Shown: positions 54,600 to 63,973, numbered from the stretch's first letter. The stretch: 64,000 bases of DNA from Variovorax sp. SG517 (GCF_013376045.1 NZ_JABMJG010000001.1:434001-498000), one strand, 5' to 3'. Notes: a model not told the origin generated them from the letters alone. Program-made: numbers and translations.

Positions 54600-55112
54600 T
54601 CAGGCGGCGATCTTCTCGACCAGGCCCATTTCCTCGCTGGACATGAGCCGGTCGATGTCCACCAGGATCAGCATCCGGTCTTCCAGCGTGCCCAGCCCGA
54701 TCAGGTAGTCCGCATCCAGCACCGAACCCATCTCCGGCGCAGGCTTGATCTGCTCGGCCGCCAGCGTGATCACGTCCGACACGCTGTCCACCACCATCCC
54801 CACCACCCGCCCGCCGATGTTCAGCACGATCACCACCGTGAACTGGTCGTACGTCGGCTCGCCCAGCCTGAACTTGATGCGCATGTCGATGATCGGAACG
54901 ATGATCCCGCGAAGGTTCACCACCCCCTTGATGTATTCCGGCGCATTCGCGATGCGCGTCACCGCGTCGTACCCGCGCAGCTCCTGCACCTTCTGGATGT
55001 CTATGCCGTATTCCTCTTCGCCCAGCTTGAAGGTCACGACCTCCAGGGGGGCGCCCGCGCCCTGTTGCTGGGGCGCCTGCGCGCGTGCTGTTCCTGCTGC
55101 GATCTCTGCCAT
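54600..55112 (-). CDS. cheW: CheW coupling protein, copy 2
   Basis: This 170-residue CheW has a Gln/Ala-rich leader of about 22 residues and a CheW domain identical in amino-acid sequence to copy 1. It heads the array, 34 nt after flgJ, so it may be transcribed from flg promoters as well as its own. No sigma-28 promoter is visible in the short gap. Confidence 0.97.
   Translation of the reverse strand: MAEIAAGTARAQAPQQQGAGAPLEVVTFKLGEEEYGIDIQKVQELRGYDAVTRIANAPEYIKGVVNLRGIIVPIIDMRIKFRLGEPTYDQFTVVIVLNIGGRVVGMVVDSVSDVITLAAEQIKPAPEMGSVLDADYLIGLGTLEDRMLILVDIDRLMSSEEMGLVEKIAA
54616..55047 (-). repeat. cheW direct repeat, copy 2
   Basis: This block matches 48626-49057 over 432 bp with about nine silent differences. 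The copies lie 5990 bp apart in the same orientation and flank receptors 8, 7 and aer. Confidence 0.9.
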
Positions 55113-55146
55113 GGGTCTTCCTTGATGCGGTGAGCGCGCTCGCGGC

Positions 55147-56130
55147 TCAGCCGAATTTCTGCATGATGCGAACCAGCTTCTCGCCGTAGCGCGGATCGGT
55201 CGCGTAGCCGGCGCGCTGCAGGCCGTGGGCGGCCTCTGTCGGGTCGTCGGTGGCCAGCACGTTCGCGTAGCGCGGGTTGCGGGTGATGAAGCGGGCGTAG
55301 TCGGTGAAGGCTTCCTCGTACGAGCCGTAGGCGCGGAACTTCGCGCGCACCTTCTGCGGTTCGCCGTCGACGTACTCGGTGGTGGTGGTCTCGACCGTCG
55401 GGCCCTTCCAGCTGCGGTCGGCCTTGATGCCGAACAGGTTGAAGCTCTGCGTGCCGTCGTCGGCGCGGATCTCGCGCTTGCCCCAGCCCGATTCGAGCGC
55501 GGCCTGCGCGAGGATCAGCGGCGCGGGCACGCCGCTGGCCGCGCTCGCGGCCTGCGCCGATGCGCCCATGCGCCCGACGAACTCGTCGGCCTGCGCCTGC
55601 AGCGAGGCATTCGCTCCGGTGCCCGGTGCGCGCCGCTCGCTGTTGACCTGGTAGATGCCGAGGTCGGCCGTGCGCGCCGTCGATGCGACAGGAGCCGAAC
55701 CGATCGGAATGCCTGCACGCGCGCCCAACGGGAAGCCGGGCAGGGCCGGATCCAGTGGCATCGGCTTCACGCCGATCTCCGCATCGGCCTGCGCGTCGGG
55801 CGGGCCCGAGGGCATGCTGCGGCGCAGTTGCGCGAGCATCGCTTCGGCCAGCCCCACGCCGCGCCCCGAGAGGTTCTGCGTGAGCTGCTGGTCGAACATC
55901 GACAGGTACACCTTCTGGTCCTGGCTGTCGAAGAGCCCGCTCGAAGGCGTCGCCTCGCGCATGCTCTTGAGCACCATGTTCATGAACAACGCCTCGAACT
56001 GCCGCGAGACCTGCTGCAGGCCTTCCTCCGGCGAGCTGCGCACGGTGTGCCGCAGGGCGTCCACGCCCTGCACGTCGAGCGCGAAGCGCTGGTCGAGCGC
56101 GCCGCTGCGGTCGGTGGCGGATACGGTCAT
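55147..56130 (-). CDS. flgJ: FlgJ rod cap and peptidoglycan hydrolase
   Basis: FlgJ caps the growing rod and cuts peptidoglycan with a glucosaminidase domain. The 327-residue protein has the N-terminal rod-binding part ([20 protein letters not shown]). The C-terminal glycosidase has the catalytic region [16 protein letters not shown] and the motif [14 protein letters not shown]. Both halves are present as in enterics. It is the last gene of the flgB-J operon, followed by the receptor array rather than directly by flgK. Confidence 0.96.
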   Translation of the reverse strand: MTVSATDRSGALDQRFALDVQGVDALRHTVRSSPEEGLQQVSRQFEALFMNMVLKSMREATPSSGLFDSQDQKVYLSMFDQQLTQNLSGRGVGLAEAMLAQLRRSMPSGPPDAQADAEIGVKPMPLDPALPGFPLGARAGIPIGSAPVASTARTADLGIYQVNSERRAPGTGANASLQAQADEFVGRMGASAQAASAASGVPAPLILAQAALESGWGKREIRADDGTQSFNLFGIKADRSWKGPTVETTTTEYVDGEPQKVRAKFRAYGSYEEAFTDYARFITRNPRYANVLATDDPTEAAHGLQRAGYATDPRYGEKLVRIMQKFG

Positions 56131-56140
56131 TGCACCGGCC

Positions 56141-57349
56141 TCAGATGATTTCCAGCTCGGCGCTCAGTGCGCCGGCCGACTTCATGGCCTGGAGGATCGA
56201 CACCAGGTCCTGCGGATTCGCGCCCAGGCTGTTGAGCCCCTTGACCACGTCCGACAGCGAAGCGCCGCCGCGCACCATCTGGATCGCGCCGCCGCCCTGG
56301 TTCACTGAGATCTGCGAGGTCTGCGCCGCGACCGTGCTGCCGCCCGAGAACGCACCCGGCTGGCTGATGACCGGCTCGGTGTTGATGACCACCGACAGGT
56401 TGCCGTGCGCGATGGCGCAGTCCTTCACGCGAACCGCCTGGTTCATCACCACCGAGCCCGTGCGCGCATTCACGACGACGCGGGCACCTGCCTGCGTGGG
56501 TGTCACTTCCAGGTCTTCCAGCCGCGCGAGAAAACCCACGCGCTGCTGCGGCTCAGGTGCGCGCACCCGGATCGAGCGCGCATCGATGGCCTCGGCCGTG
56601 CCCGAACCGAACTGCCGGTTGATCGCATCCACCGCGCGCTGCGTAGTGCCGAAGTCGGAGCGGTTGAGCTCGATAGAGAAAGTGCCCTCGGCGCCCACCG
56701 GCGCCTCCACGGTGCGCTCCACCAGCGCGCCGGCCGGAATGCGCCCCGAGCTGAGCTGGTTGACCTGCACCTTGCTCCCGTTGGCCGACGCACCCGCGCC
56801 GCCGACCACCATGTTCCCTTGCGCCACCGCGTACGTCATGCCGTCCACGCCCTTGAGCGGCGTCATCAGCAGCGTGCCGCCGCGCAGGCTCTTCGCATTG
56901 CCCATGGAAGACACCGTCACGTCGATGTTCTGCCCCGGCCGCGCGAACGAAGGCAGCGTGGCCGTGACCATCACCGCCGCCACATTCTTCAGCTGCATGT
57001 TCACGCCCTGAGGAATCGTGATGCCCAGCTGCTGCAGCATGTTGTTCAGGCTCTGCGTGGTGAACGGCGTCTGCATCGTCTGGTCGCCCGTGCCGTCCAA
57101 CCCCACCATCAGCCCATAGCCGATCAGCGGGTTGTCGCGCACGCCCTGGATGCTCGCCAGCTCCTTGAGCCGCTCCGCATGCGCAGGCGCGAAGAACAAA
57201 GACGCAACCACCGCAACCGCCGCGATGCGCAAGCGAGCAGAAAATTTCGTGGGATGCCATGGAACCGGCTTTGCCGGGCCATTGGCATCGCCCCCTGCAA
57301 GGGGGTGGGAGTAGCGACACGAAGTGCGCGAAGCCTGGGGGTGTTTCAT
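56141..57349 (-). CDS. flgI: FlgI P-ring protein with extended N-terminus
   Basis: FlgI forms the periplasmic P ring. The 402-residue product has a signal peptide ([17 protein letters not shown]) and the family start [20 protein letters not shown]. The typical P-ring body has GLDGTGDQT and [10 protein letters not shown], and the C-terminus has [20 protein letters not shown]. It is longer than usual because about 35 residues precede the signal peptide. These are encoded by a repeat-like sequence (57258-57348). The ATG directly follows the flgH TAA with no obvious ribosome-binding site. No other in-frame start before the signal peptide is apparent. Confidence 0.93.
   Translation of the reverse strand: MKHPQASRTSCRYSHPLAGGDANGPAKPVPWHPTKFSARLRIAAVAVVASLFFAPAHAERLKELASIQGVRDNPLIGYGLMVGLDGTGDQTMQTPFTTQSLNNMLQQLGITIPQGVNMQLKNVAAVMVTATLPSFARPGQNIDVTVSSMGNAKSLRGGTLLMTPLKGVDGMTYAVAQGNMVVGGAGASANGSKVQVNQLSSGRIPAGALVERTVEAPVGAEGTFSIELNRSDFGTTQRAVDAINRQFGSGTAEAIDARSIRVRAPEPQQRVGFLARLEDLEVTPTQAGARVVVNARTGSVVMNQAVRVKDCAIAHGNLSVVINTEPVISQPGAFSGGSTVAAQTSQISVNQGGGAIQMVRGGASLSDVVKGLNSLGANPQDLVSILQAMKSAGALSAELEII
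57258..57348. repeat. Palindromic interspersed-type repeat at the flgI 5' end
   Basis: The block contains two short hairpins: CCGGC-TTT-GCCGG near 57267-57279 and CCCCCT-GCA-AGGGGG (57292-57306). Flanking sequence reads CGACACGAAGTGCGCG. From memory, such units recur between genes in Variovorax and related genomes. Only one copy is in this window, so repetition cannot be shown here. Confidence 0.5.
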
Positions 57350-58075
57350 TTAAAACGGCATGACGTTTAGGAAGATGCGCTGCATCCAGCCCATGGTCTG
57401 GGCCTCGTCGATGTAGCCCTTGGCCGAGTACTCGATGCGCGCATCGGCCACCAATGTGGAGGGCACCGTGTTGTTGCCCGATACGGTGCGCGGGTTCACC
57501 ACGCCCGAGAAGCGGATGTATTCCGTGCCCTGGTTGATGCCCATCTGCTTCTCGCCGCTCACCAGCAGGTTGCCGTTGGGCATCACGTCCGTCACCGTGA
57601 CCGTGATCACGCCGTTGAAGGTGTTGTTGGCGTTGGCGCCGCCCTTGGCATCGAGCTTGTTGGTGCCCGAGAGATTCGTGCCCTGCCCGTCGAGCAGGCC
57701 GCCGATGAGCTTGGGAATGGCGGAGAACACGCTCGTGGTGCTGCCCGTGCGGCTGGCGTTCGCACCCGAATTCTTGGTGGCGTTGACCTTTTCGCTGATG
57801 AGGATGGTCAGGATGTCGCCGACGTTGCGCGGCCTGCGGTCCTCGAAGAGCGCGTTGGCGCCGGGGCCGTCCTGGAAGATCGCGCCGGGCGAGCGCCGGG
57901 ACTGCACCGCCGCGTAGCTGTCGGCGCGCGCGGTCATCGGCTGGTGCACCAGCGGCTCGCGCGGAACCTGCGCGCAGCCGGTGGCCAGCACCGCCGCCGT
58001 AGCCACGAGCAGCGGCCGCAGCCGTGCCCTCGCACCGGCCGCACAACGGCGAAGAAGACGCAGCGCCTCAAGCAT
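57350..58075 (-). CDS. flgH: FlgH L-ring lipoprotein
   Basis: FlgH forms the outer-membrane L ring. The 241-residue protein has a lipoprotein signal (LLVATAAVLATGC) and the family motifs DRRPRNVGDILTILISEKVN, NGNLLVSGEKQMGINQGTEY and IRFSGVVNPRTVSGNNTVPS. The ATG at 58075 overlaps the flgG stop (TGATG). The long open frame upstream is a shadow of flgG and flgF. Confidence 0.96.
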   Translation of the reverse strand: MLEALRLLRRCAAGARARLRPLLVATAAVLATGCAQVPREPLVHQPMTARADSYAAVQSRRSPGAIFQDGPGANALFEDRRPRNVGDILTILISEKVNATKNSGANASRTGSTTSVFSAIPKLIGGLLDGQGTNLSGTNKLDAKGGANANNTFNGVITVTVTDVMPNGNLLVSGEKQMGINQGTEYIRFSGVVNPRTVSGNNTVPSTLVADARIEYSAKGYIDEAQTMGWMQRIFLNVMPF

Positions 58076-58857
58076 CACAGCTGGGCCAGTCGCTGCAGCA
58101 TCTGGTCCGAGGTCTGGACCGCCTTGCTGTTGATCTCGTACGAGCGCTGGGTGGCGATCATGTTGACCAGCTCTTCCACCACGTTCACGTTCGAGGCTTC
58201 CACGTAGCCCTGGCTCAGCGTGCCCGCGCCGTCGACGCCCGGGTTCACCTGGTTGGGTGCACCCGATGCGTCGGTCTCGGCATAGAGGTTCTCGCCCTTG
58301 CTCTGCAGGCCCGTGGGGTTGACGAAGGTGGCGAGCTGCAGCTGGCCGATCTGCACGGTGTTGGTGCTGCCCGCCTGCACGACCGAAACGATTCCGTCGC
58401 GGCCCACGGTGATGCTGGTGGCGTTGGCCGGCACGGTGATGGCGGGCTGCACGGGGAAGCCGCTGGCGGTGACGAGCTGGCCCTCGCGATCGGTCTGGAA
58501 CGAGCCGTCGCGCGTGTACGAGGTCGTGCCGTCGGGCATCAGCACCTGGAAGAAGCCGCTGCCGTTGATGGCCACGTCGGTGGGCTTGTCGGTCTTGGTG
58601 AGGTTGCCTTGCGAGTGGATGCGCTCGGTGGCGACCACGTGCACGCCAGTGCCGACCTGCAGGCCCGAGGGCAGGCGCGTCTGGTCCGACGACTGGCCGC
58701 CGACCTGGCGCAGGTTCTGGTAGACGAGGTCCTCGAACACGGCGCGGCTGCGCTTGAAGCCGGTGGTGCCGACGTTGGCGAGGTTGTTGGAGACCACGTC
58801 GAGCTGCGTCTGCTGCGCATCGAGGCCGGTCTTGGCGATGTAGAGGGAGCGGATCAT
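58075..58857 (-). CDS. flgG: FlgG distal rod protein
   Basis: FlgG builds the distal rod. The 260 residues match the usual length. The N-terminus ([20 protein letters not shown], then [20 protein letters not shown]) and the C-terminus ([20 protein letters not shown]) are diagnostic. It starts 48 nt after flgF and overlaps flgH. Confidence 0.97.
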   Translation of the reverse strand: MIRSLYIAKTGLDAQQTQLDVVSNNLANVGTTGFKRSRAVFEDLVYQNLRQVGGQSSDQTRLPSGLQVGTGVHVVATERIHSQGNLTKTDKPTDVAINGSGFFQVLMPDGTTSYTRDGSFQTDREGQLVTASGFPVQPAITVPANATSITVGRDGIVSVVQAGSTNTVQIGQLQLATFVNPTGLQSKGENLYAETDASGAPNQVNPGVDGAGTLSQGYVEASNVNVVEELVNMIATQRSYEINSKAVQTSDQMLQRLAQL

Positions 58858-58905
58858 TTGAACGAAAGTCCTGCGGAAGAAGTTGCGAGAAAGAGAGCGC
58901 GAGCG

Positions 58906-59652
58906 TCAGCCGTAGGCCAGCAGCTTGTTGGCGGACTGCGCGTTGGTGTCGGCCGTCTGCAGCGACTTCATCTGCATCTCGAAGCTGCGTGCGTTGGCGA
59001 TCATTGCCACCATGGTTTCGACCGGGTTCACGTTGCTGCCCTCGACCACGCCGCTGACCAGCGTGACGGCCTCGTCGGCCTCGGCCGGCGGCTGGCCGGC
59101 GCGCATGCGGAACAGGCCGTCGTCGCCGCGCTCGAGGTCGGTGACTTGCGGGTTGACCAGCTTGAGGCGGCCAACCTCGGCAATGCCCGTGAGCGTGGTG
59201 GAGTACGCGTCGCGCGCACCCACCAGGCCATTGGCGGCGATGCTCACCGTGGAGCCGGGCGGCACGGTGAGCGTGCCGTTGTCGCCCACCACCGGGCGTC
59301 CGCCCATCGTGGTGAGCTGCCCGTCCGCGCCGATCTGCAGGTTGCCCACGCGGGTGTAGGCCTCGCCGCCGTCGGGCGTCTGCACGACCAGCCATCCCTG
59401 GCCGCTCACGGCCACGTCGAGCGCGCGGCCGGTCTCGGTGAGCGGGCCGTGGGTGAAGTCGGCGCCTGGCGTAGTGGCCGCCACGAAGGCGCGCGTAGGC
59501 GCCTCCTGGCCGACCACGGGCACCGCGCGGAAGTTGGCGATCTGTGCGCGGAAGCCCGGCGTCGAGACGTTCGCCATGTTGTTGGCGACGGCGGCCTGCT
59601 GTTCCATGACCTGCTTGGCGCCGCTCATGGCGACGTACAACATGCGATCCAC
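58906..59652 (-). CDS. flgF: FlgF proximal rod protein
   Basis: FlgF is a proximal rod subunit. The 248-residue product starts MDRMLYVAMSGAKQVMEQQA, followed by ANNMANVSTPGFRAQIANFR. It ends with NPVETMVAMIANARSFEMQM, all typical. It lies 40 nt after flgE. Confidence 0.96.
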   Translation of the reverse strand: MDRMLYVAMSGAKQVMEQQAAVANNMANVSTPGFRAQIANFRAVPVVGQEAPTRAFVAATTPGADFTHGPLTETGRALDVAVSGQGWLVVQTPDGGEAYTRVGNLQIGADGQLTTMGGRPVVGDNGTLTVPPGSTVSIAANGLVGARDAYSTTLTGIAEVGRLKLVNPQVTDLERGDDGLFRMRAGQPPAEADEAVTLVSGVVEGSNVNPVETMVAMIANARSFEMQMKSLQTADTNAQSANKLLAYG

Positions 59653-59692
59653 TGGGTGCTCCTGCTTTTATCGGTCGGTCGGTACTGCCGCG

Positions 59693-60913
59693 TCAGCGGA
59701 TGTTCATCAGCGTCTGCATGACCTGGTCCTGCGTCTTCACGGTCTGCGCATTCGCCTGGTAGTTGCGCTGCGCGACGATGAGGTTGACCAGCTCGGAGGT
59801 GAGGTCGACGTTGGATGCCTCCAGCGCGCCCGACTGCAGCGAGCCGAGCTTGGTGCCCTCGCCGGGCGTGCCGGTGAGCGGGTTGCCCGAGGCCTGCGTC
59901 TCGGCCCACACGTTGTTGCCCTTGGGCTCCAGGCCGTTCGGGTTGGCGAAGGAGGACAGCACGACCTGGCCCAGCAGCTTGGTCTGCTCGTTGGAGAACT
60001 TGCCGGTGATGGTGCCGTCGGCGTTGATCGAGAACGAGGTGAGTTCGCCCGAGCGGTAGCCGTCCTGCGCGAGCTTGCTCATGGCGTTGGCGGCGCCGAA
60101 CTGCGTGGTGCCCGTGATGTCGAGCGTGGGCGTGAGTGCCGCGGCGCCGTTGGTGAGGTTGAGCGTGCCCAGGCTCAGCTGGCCGCTGGCGGGCGCGGTC
60201 ATCTTGCCGGCGGAGTCGAAGGTCAGGGTGCCGAGCGCGGCACCGGCGTTCAGCGCCGCACCGTCGGCCGTGCCGTACACGCTCCAGGTGTTGGCGGGCG
60301 TCGCACTCTTCACGAAGTAGACGGACACGTCGTGCGGGTTGCCCAGCGAGTCGTAGATGGGGCCGACGGCGTTCGAGTAGTTGAAGGTGTCGGAGTCGGT
60401 CGCGTTGAAGGGCGTCTTGGTGGGCGCGGTCTTGCGCGCGTCGAGGTTGAACTCGGCGTCGATGCCGGTCGTGGCCTTGGGCGTCATGGGCGTGGTCGGG
60501 ATCTGGATGGCCGCCGGCGTGCCGCCGCTGATGCCGCCGTTGGCGTTCGCGCCGAAGCCGGTGAGGCGCAGGCCCGAGGCGTTGACGATGTAGCCGTCCT
60601 TGTCGCGCGTGAACTGACCGTTGCGCGAGTACATGACTTCGCCGGTGGCGCTGGTCAGGCGGAAGAAGCCGTCGCCGTTGAGGATGGCCACGTCCAGCGG
60701 ACGGCTGCTCGACTGGGTCACGCCCTGCGAGAAGTTCTGCGTCACGCCCGACACCGAAGCCCCCAGGCCGACGCGCGAACCCGCGTACACGTCCTGGAAG
60801 GTGGCGGCGGCCGACTTGAAGCCGACCGTGCCCGAGTTGGCGATGTTGTTGCCGATGACGTCGAGGTTGGCGGCGGCCACGCCGAGCCCGCTGATGCCCT
60901 GGGAAAAAGCCAT
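59693..60913 (-). CDS. flgE: FlgE hook protein
   Basis: FlgE is the hook subunit. The 406-residue protein has the N-terminus MAFSQGISGLGVAAANLDVI followed by GNNIANSGTVGFKSAAATFQ, and the C-terminus VDLTSELVNLIVAQRNYQAN. The middle is Thr/Gly/Ala-rich. It lies 78 nt after flgD. Confidence 0.97.
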   Translation of the reverse strand: MAFSQGISGLGVAAANLDVIGNNIANSGTVGFKSAAATFQDVYAGSRVGLGASVSGVTQNFSQGVTQSSSRPLDVAILNGDGFFRLTSATGEVMYSRNGQFTRDKDGYIVNASGLRLTGFGANANGGISGGTPAAIQIPTTPMTPKATTGIDAEFNLDARKTAPTKTPFNATDSDTFNYSNAVGPIYDSLGNPHDVSVYFVKSATPANTWSVYGTADGAALNAGAALGTLTFDSAGKMTAPASGQLSLGTLNLTNGAAALTPTLDITGTTQFGAANAMSKLAQDGYRSGELTSFSINADGTITGKFSNEQTKLLGQVVLSSFANPNGLEPKGNNVWAETQASGNPLTGTPGEGTKLGSLQSGALEASNVDLTSELVNLIVAQRNYQANAQTVKTQDQVMQTLMNIR

Positions 60914-60991
60914 GATCTATGGTTCCTTGCTTGTTGGTTTCGGTGCGATGGATGCGTTCGCTGGATGCGATCGGGAAAGAAGCCCTGCGGC

Positions 60992-61678
60992 TCAGAGGAA
61001 CAGGCGCACGTCGGACAGGCCGATGTTGTTGCCCGTCATCAGCTCGAGCGTGACGCCGCTGGCGCCCTGCTTGACGGCCGCCACCTGCGAGAAGGTGAGC
61101 GCGGTGGACTTCACCGTCGTGCCGCCGTTGGTGGCGTTCACGCTGAAGCTGTAGGCGCCCGCGGGCACCACGGCACCCGCGTCGTCCTTGCCGTCCCAGG
61201 TGACGGCGTTGACGCCCTCTTTCATGGAACCGGCATCGATGGTGCGCACGACCTTGCCGGTGGCGTCGACGATCTTGATCTCCACGTCGGAGGCGGTGCC
61301 CGGAAGCTCCACGGCGAAGGCCTGCGAAGCGGGCTCTTTGCCCGCCTCGGGGTCCTTGGTGGTGAGCGTGTTGCCCGGCGACAGCACGTTGTAGCCGATG
61401 AGCGAGGTGGCCTGTAGCAGCTGGTTGGAGCCGGTCTGGCTCACCAGGCCCGAGAGCGTGCTGTTGAGCTTCTCGATGCCGCTGACGGTGCTCATCTGCG
61501 CGAGCTGCGAAGTGAGCTCGGCGTTCTGCATCGGGTTGAGCGGGTCCTGGTTGTTCAGCTGCGTGACCAGCAGCTTCAGGAAGCGCTGCTCGCTGTCGAC
61601 GTTGGAGGTGCTGCCGTTGCCGCCGGCAGCGGAGGCGGCGTTCTGCCCGGTGATGGACGAGGTGTTGGAGATGGCCAT
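60992..61678 (-). CDS. flgD: FlgD hook-cap scaffold
   Basis: FlgD caps the growing hook. The 228-residue protein has the conserved N-terminal part FLKLLVTQLNNQDPLNPMQN followed by AELTSQLAQMSTVSGIEKLN. A C-terminal FlgD Ig-like/tudor region has VTWDGKDDAGAVVPAGAYSF. It lies 49 nt after flgC. Confidence 0.96.
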   Translation of the reverse strand: MAISNTSSITGQNAASAAGGNGSTSNVDSEQRFLKLLVTQLNNQDPLNPMQNAELTSQLAQMSTVSGIEKLNSTLSGLVSQTGSNQLLQATSLIGYNVLSPGNTLTTKDPEAGKEPASQAFAVELPGTASDVEIKIVDATGKVVRTIDAGSMKEGVNAVTWDGKDDAGAVVPAGAYSFSVNATNGGTTVKSTALTFSQVAAVKQGASGVTLELMTGNNIGLSDVRLFL

Positions 61679-61727
61679 GGCGCGGTCGTGCCTGTTCTTT
61701 CTTGTGCGTCTTGCGGGACTTGGGGAG

Positions 61728-62150
61728 TTACTGGCCGAGGGTCAGCGTCTTGACCATCAGCGTCTTGGCGGTGTTGAGCACCTCCACGTTGGCCTGGTAG
61801 CTGCGCGAGGCGGAGATCATGTTGGTCATCTCCTCCACCACGTTGACGTTGGGCATCGCCACGTAGCCTTCTGCGTTGGCGTGCGGGCTCTTGGGGTCGA
61901 ACACGAGCCGCGGCGGAGACTGGTCTTCCACCACGCCGGCCACCCTGACGCCGCCGATGTCTCCGCCGCCGTACGACGAAGGCGCGACCTGGAACACCAC
62001 CTGCTTCGCGCGGTAGGGCATGCCGTCGGGGCCGGCCACGCTTTCGGCGTTGGCCATGTTGCTCGCGGTCGCGTTCATGCGCTGCGACTGCGCGGTCATG
62101 GCCGAGCCGGCCACGTTGAAGATGTTCATGGAGGTGCTGTTGAAGGGCAT
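61728..62150 (-). CDS. flgC: FlgC proximal rod protein
   Basis: FlgC is a proximal rod subunit. The 140-residue protein has the features [30 protein letters not shown] and [20 protein letters not shown]. Translation may begin at the first ATG (62150) or seven residues later at MNIFNV. It lies 18 nt after flgB. Confidence 0.96.
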   Translation of the reverse strand: MPFNSTSMNIFNVAGSAMTAQSQRMNATASNMANAESVAGPDGMPYRAKQVVFQVAPSSYGGGDIGGVRVAGVVEDQSPPRLVFDPKSPHANAEGYVAMPNVNVVEEMTNMISASRSYQANVEVLNTAKTLMVKTLTLGQ

Positions 62151-62168
62151 GGAACGGGCTCCTGCTGC

Positions 62169-62576
62169 TTACTGCTGCACCGCGGAGAGCAGCGACTTGA
62201 TCTTCGAATTGATGACTGTGAGGTTCGACTCGTAGCGCAGCGCGTTGTCGGCGAATGCGATGCGCTCGACGTCCATCTCGACGGTGTTGCCGTCGAGGCT
62301 GGACTGGTTGGGCACGCGGTAGAGCAGGTCCTTGTCGGAGACCGCCTGCGCCTGTCCCGCGAGATGGCGCGACGAAGTGGTGGCCAGCGACATCGACTGC
62401 GATGCGCGCCCGCGCTCCACGGCTTCGCTCAGGCGCGCGCCGAAGTCGAAGTCGCGCGCCTTGTAGTTGGGCGTGTCCGCATGGGCGATGTTGGCCGCCA
62501 GCACCTCCTGGCGCTCCGCGCGGAGGTTGAGGGCTTCGCGATTGAAGCGAAGCGCCGCATCCAGCTTGTCGATCAT
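62169..62576 (-). CDS. flgB: FlgB proximal rod protein
   Basis: FlgB is the first proximal rod subunit. The 135-residue product has LRAERQEVLAANIAHADTPN followed by YKARDFDF, the FlgB signature, and NLTVINSKIKSLLSAVQ at the end. It heads the flgBCDEFGHIJ operon and is divergent from flgA. Confidence 0.96.
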   Translation of the reverse strand: MIDKLDAALRFNREALNLRAERQEVLAANIAHADTPNYKARDFDFGARLSEAVERGRASQSMSLATTSSRHLAGQAQAVSDKDLLYRVPNQSSLDGNTVEMDVERIAFADNALRYESNLTVINSKIKSLLSAVQQ

Positions 62577-62807
62577 GTCTTTTCCATCCGTTGAGGCATC
62601 GCAGGCGCACGAAGGCGCAGCGACAGATGGAAAGCGAGTCTATGCACGAGCCGCTTTTGCAATCGTCCGAACAAAGGGGGTTTTCGCCTGCTGCTCGCAA
62701 CTTCGATCGGCCCGCGGATTTCTAGAATTTCCGTGCGGCGCCGTGCCTTCTTCCCGCGTGGCGCACCGCGATCCAGGCCCTCTCATCCATACATATCCGA
62801 CGACCCG
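62577..62807. other. flgB-flgA divergent intergenic region
   Basis: These 231 bp separate the divergent flgB-J and flgAMN transcripts and should contain class II promoters for both. I could not identify a sigma-28 element or an FlhDC box by eye. A short AT-rich stretch with TCTAGAATTTCC lies near 62721-62732. Confidence 0.4.
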
Positions 62808-63539
62808 ATGACCTCTTCCGAGCTTCGCGATCACGCCCTGCGCGCCGTTGTGCCGGTGCTCGCGGCCATGGCGTGCACGGCATCCGCGTTCGCGTTCGCC
62901 GCCGGCATCGCCAACTCCACCGGCACCGCCGACGCCGCCGCCGCGGTCATCGAGAAATACCTGCAGGTGCAGACGGCCGGCATGCCGGGCAAGGTGACGA
63001 TCAGCATCGAGGGACGCGGCACCGCCGCGCTGCCCGCGTGCGAAGCGCCCGAGGCCTTCCTGCCGCCGGGCGCGAAGCCGTGGGGCCGCGTCTCGGTGGG
63101 CGTGCGCTGCCAGGCGGAGCGGCCGTGGACGCGCTTCGTGCAGGCGCACGTGGCGGTGGAAGGCAGCTATTTCGTGGCGGCGCGCGCGATCGACGCGGGC
63201 CGGCCGCTGGGCGCGGGCGACGTCGCCGAGCGCACCGGCGACCTCACGCGGCTGCCGCGCTCGGTCATCACCAGCGCCACGGAGCTGGCCGGCGTGGTCA
63301 CGGTCAACCGCGTGGCACCCGGCGCGCCGCTGCGCAAGGAGCTGGTGCGCGGCGTCACAGTGATCCAGCAGGGGCAGGCGGTGAAGGTCGTGGCCCAGGG
63401 CCAGGGCTTCGTCGTCAGCACCGAGGCCAAGGCCATGACCGGGGCGGCCGTGGGGGCCGTCGTGCAGGCCAGAACCCGCGACGGGCGGCTGGTCAGCGGC
63501 GTGGCTGACGAAGAGGGGCAGATCCAGCTGGCGCAGTGA
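62808..63539 (+). CDS. flgA: FlgA P-ring assembly chaperone
   Basis: FlgA is the periplasmic chaperone for FlgI. The 243-residue protein has a signal peptide (VVPVLAAMACTASAFAFA), a SAF-like domain with VAARAIDAGRPLGAGDVAER, and the C-terminal part with VIQQGQAVKVVAQGQGFVVS and VQARTRDGRLVSGV. The ATG at 62808 gives the usual FlgA start; the upstream in-frame ATG at 62733 is less likely. Confidence 0.94.
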   Translation: MTSSELRDHALRAVVPVLAAMACTASAFAFAAGIANSTGTADAAAAVIEKYLQVQTAGMPGKVTISIEGRGTAALPACEAPEAFLPPGAKPWGRVSVGVRCQAERPWTRFVQAHVAVEGSYFVAARAIDAGRPLGAGDVAERTGDLTRLPRSVITSATELAGVVTVNRVAPGAPLRKELVRGVTVIQQGQAVKVVAQGQGFVVSTEAKAMTGAAVGAVVQARTRDGRLVSGVADEEGQIQLAQ

Positions 63540-63576
63540 AGCCAGGCACCCGCGCATGCCCGACATTCGTTCTTCC

Positions 63577-63603
63577 TAAAGTTCTTGCGCCGGCTGCCGA
63601 TAT
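63577..63603 (+). promoter_or_regulatory. Sigma-28 promoter of flgMN
   Basis: TAAAGTTC (63577-63584) is followed after 11 nt by GCCGATAT (63596-63603), one mismatch in each box from the FliA consensus. The start would be near 63609, about 20 nt before flgM. It gives the autoregulated flgMN transcript seen in other bacteria. Confidence 0.92.
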
Positions 63604-63628
63604 ACGGGTCAGCCCCTGAGGAATCAAC

Positions 63629-63973
63629 TTGAAAATCGATCCCACCGCCCCTTCGGCCAAGCCCATTACCCGAACGCCCGCGGCCAACGCGGCCCAGGTG
63701 AGCGGTGCCGACGCCGCCCAGCGCGCCAGGCAAGCTGCGCCGGCCTCCGCGCAGGTCCGTTCGCTGCCCGGCGCCACCGGCGCCGCCGCGGCGGACTTCG
63801 ACGCGGCCCGGGTGGCGGCCATTCGCGAGGACATCCGCGCCGGGCGCTACCAGGTCCGCCCCGAGCGCATCGCCGACGGCCTGCTGGCTAGCGTGCGCGA
63901 CCTGCTCAGCCCGAATGTCCAGGACGCCGCGAACGCCCCGAACACCCCGAAACGCGAGGGCGGCAACGAATGA
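63629..63973 (+). CDS. flgM: FlgM anti-sigma-28 factor
   Basis: FlgM binds sigma-28 until it is exported through the completed hook. The 114-residue protein begins MKIDPTAPSAKPI and has the C-terminal sigma-binding helices (FDAARVAAIREDIRAGRYQV, then ERIADGLLASVRDLL). Translation starts at TTG (63629) with TGAGGA six bases upstream; no ATG or GTG is available before the conserved start. The tail is extended by about 18 residues. It overlaps the next gene by ATGA. Confidence 0.93.
   Translation: MKIDPTAPSAKPITRTPAANAAQVSGADAAQRARQAAPASAQVRSLPGATGAAAADFDAARVAAIREDIRAGRYQVRPERIADGLLASVRDLLSPNVQDAANAPNTPKREGGNE

Noticed and set aside
39628..55112. Receptor repeats as a mobile element or CRISPR-like array
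   Set aside because: The repeated units are coding signalling domains of full genes with different sensors. No transposase, terminal repeats or spacers are present.
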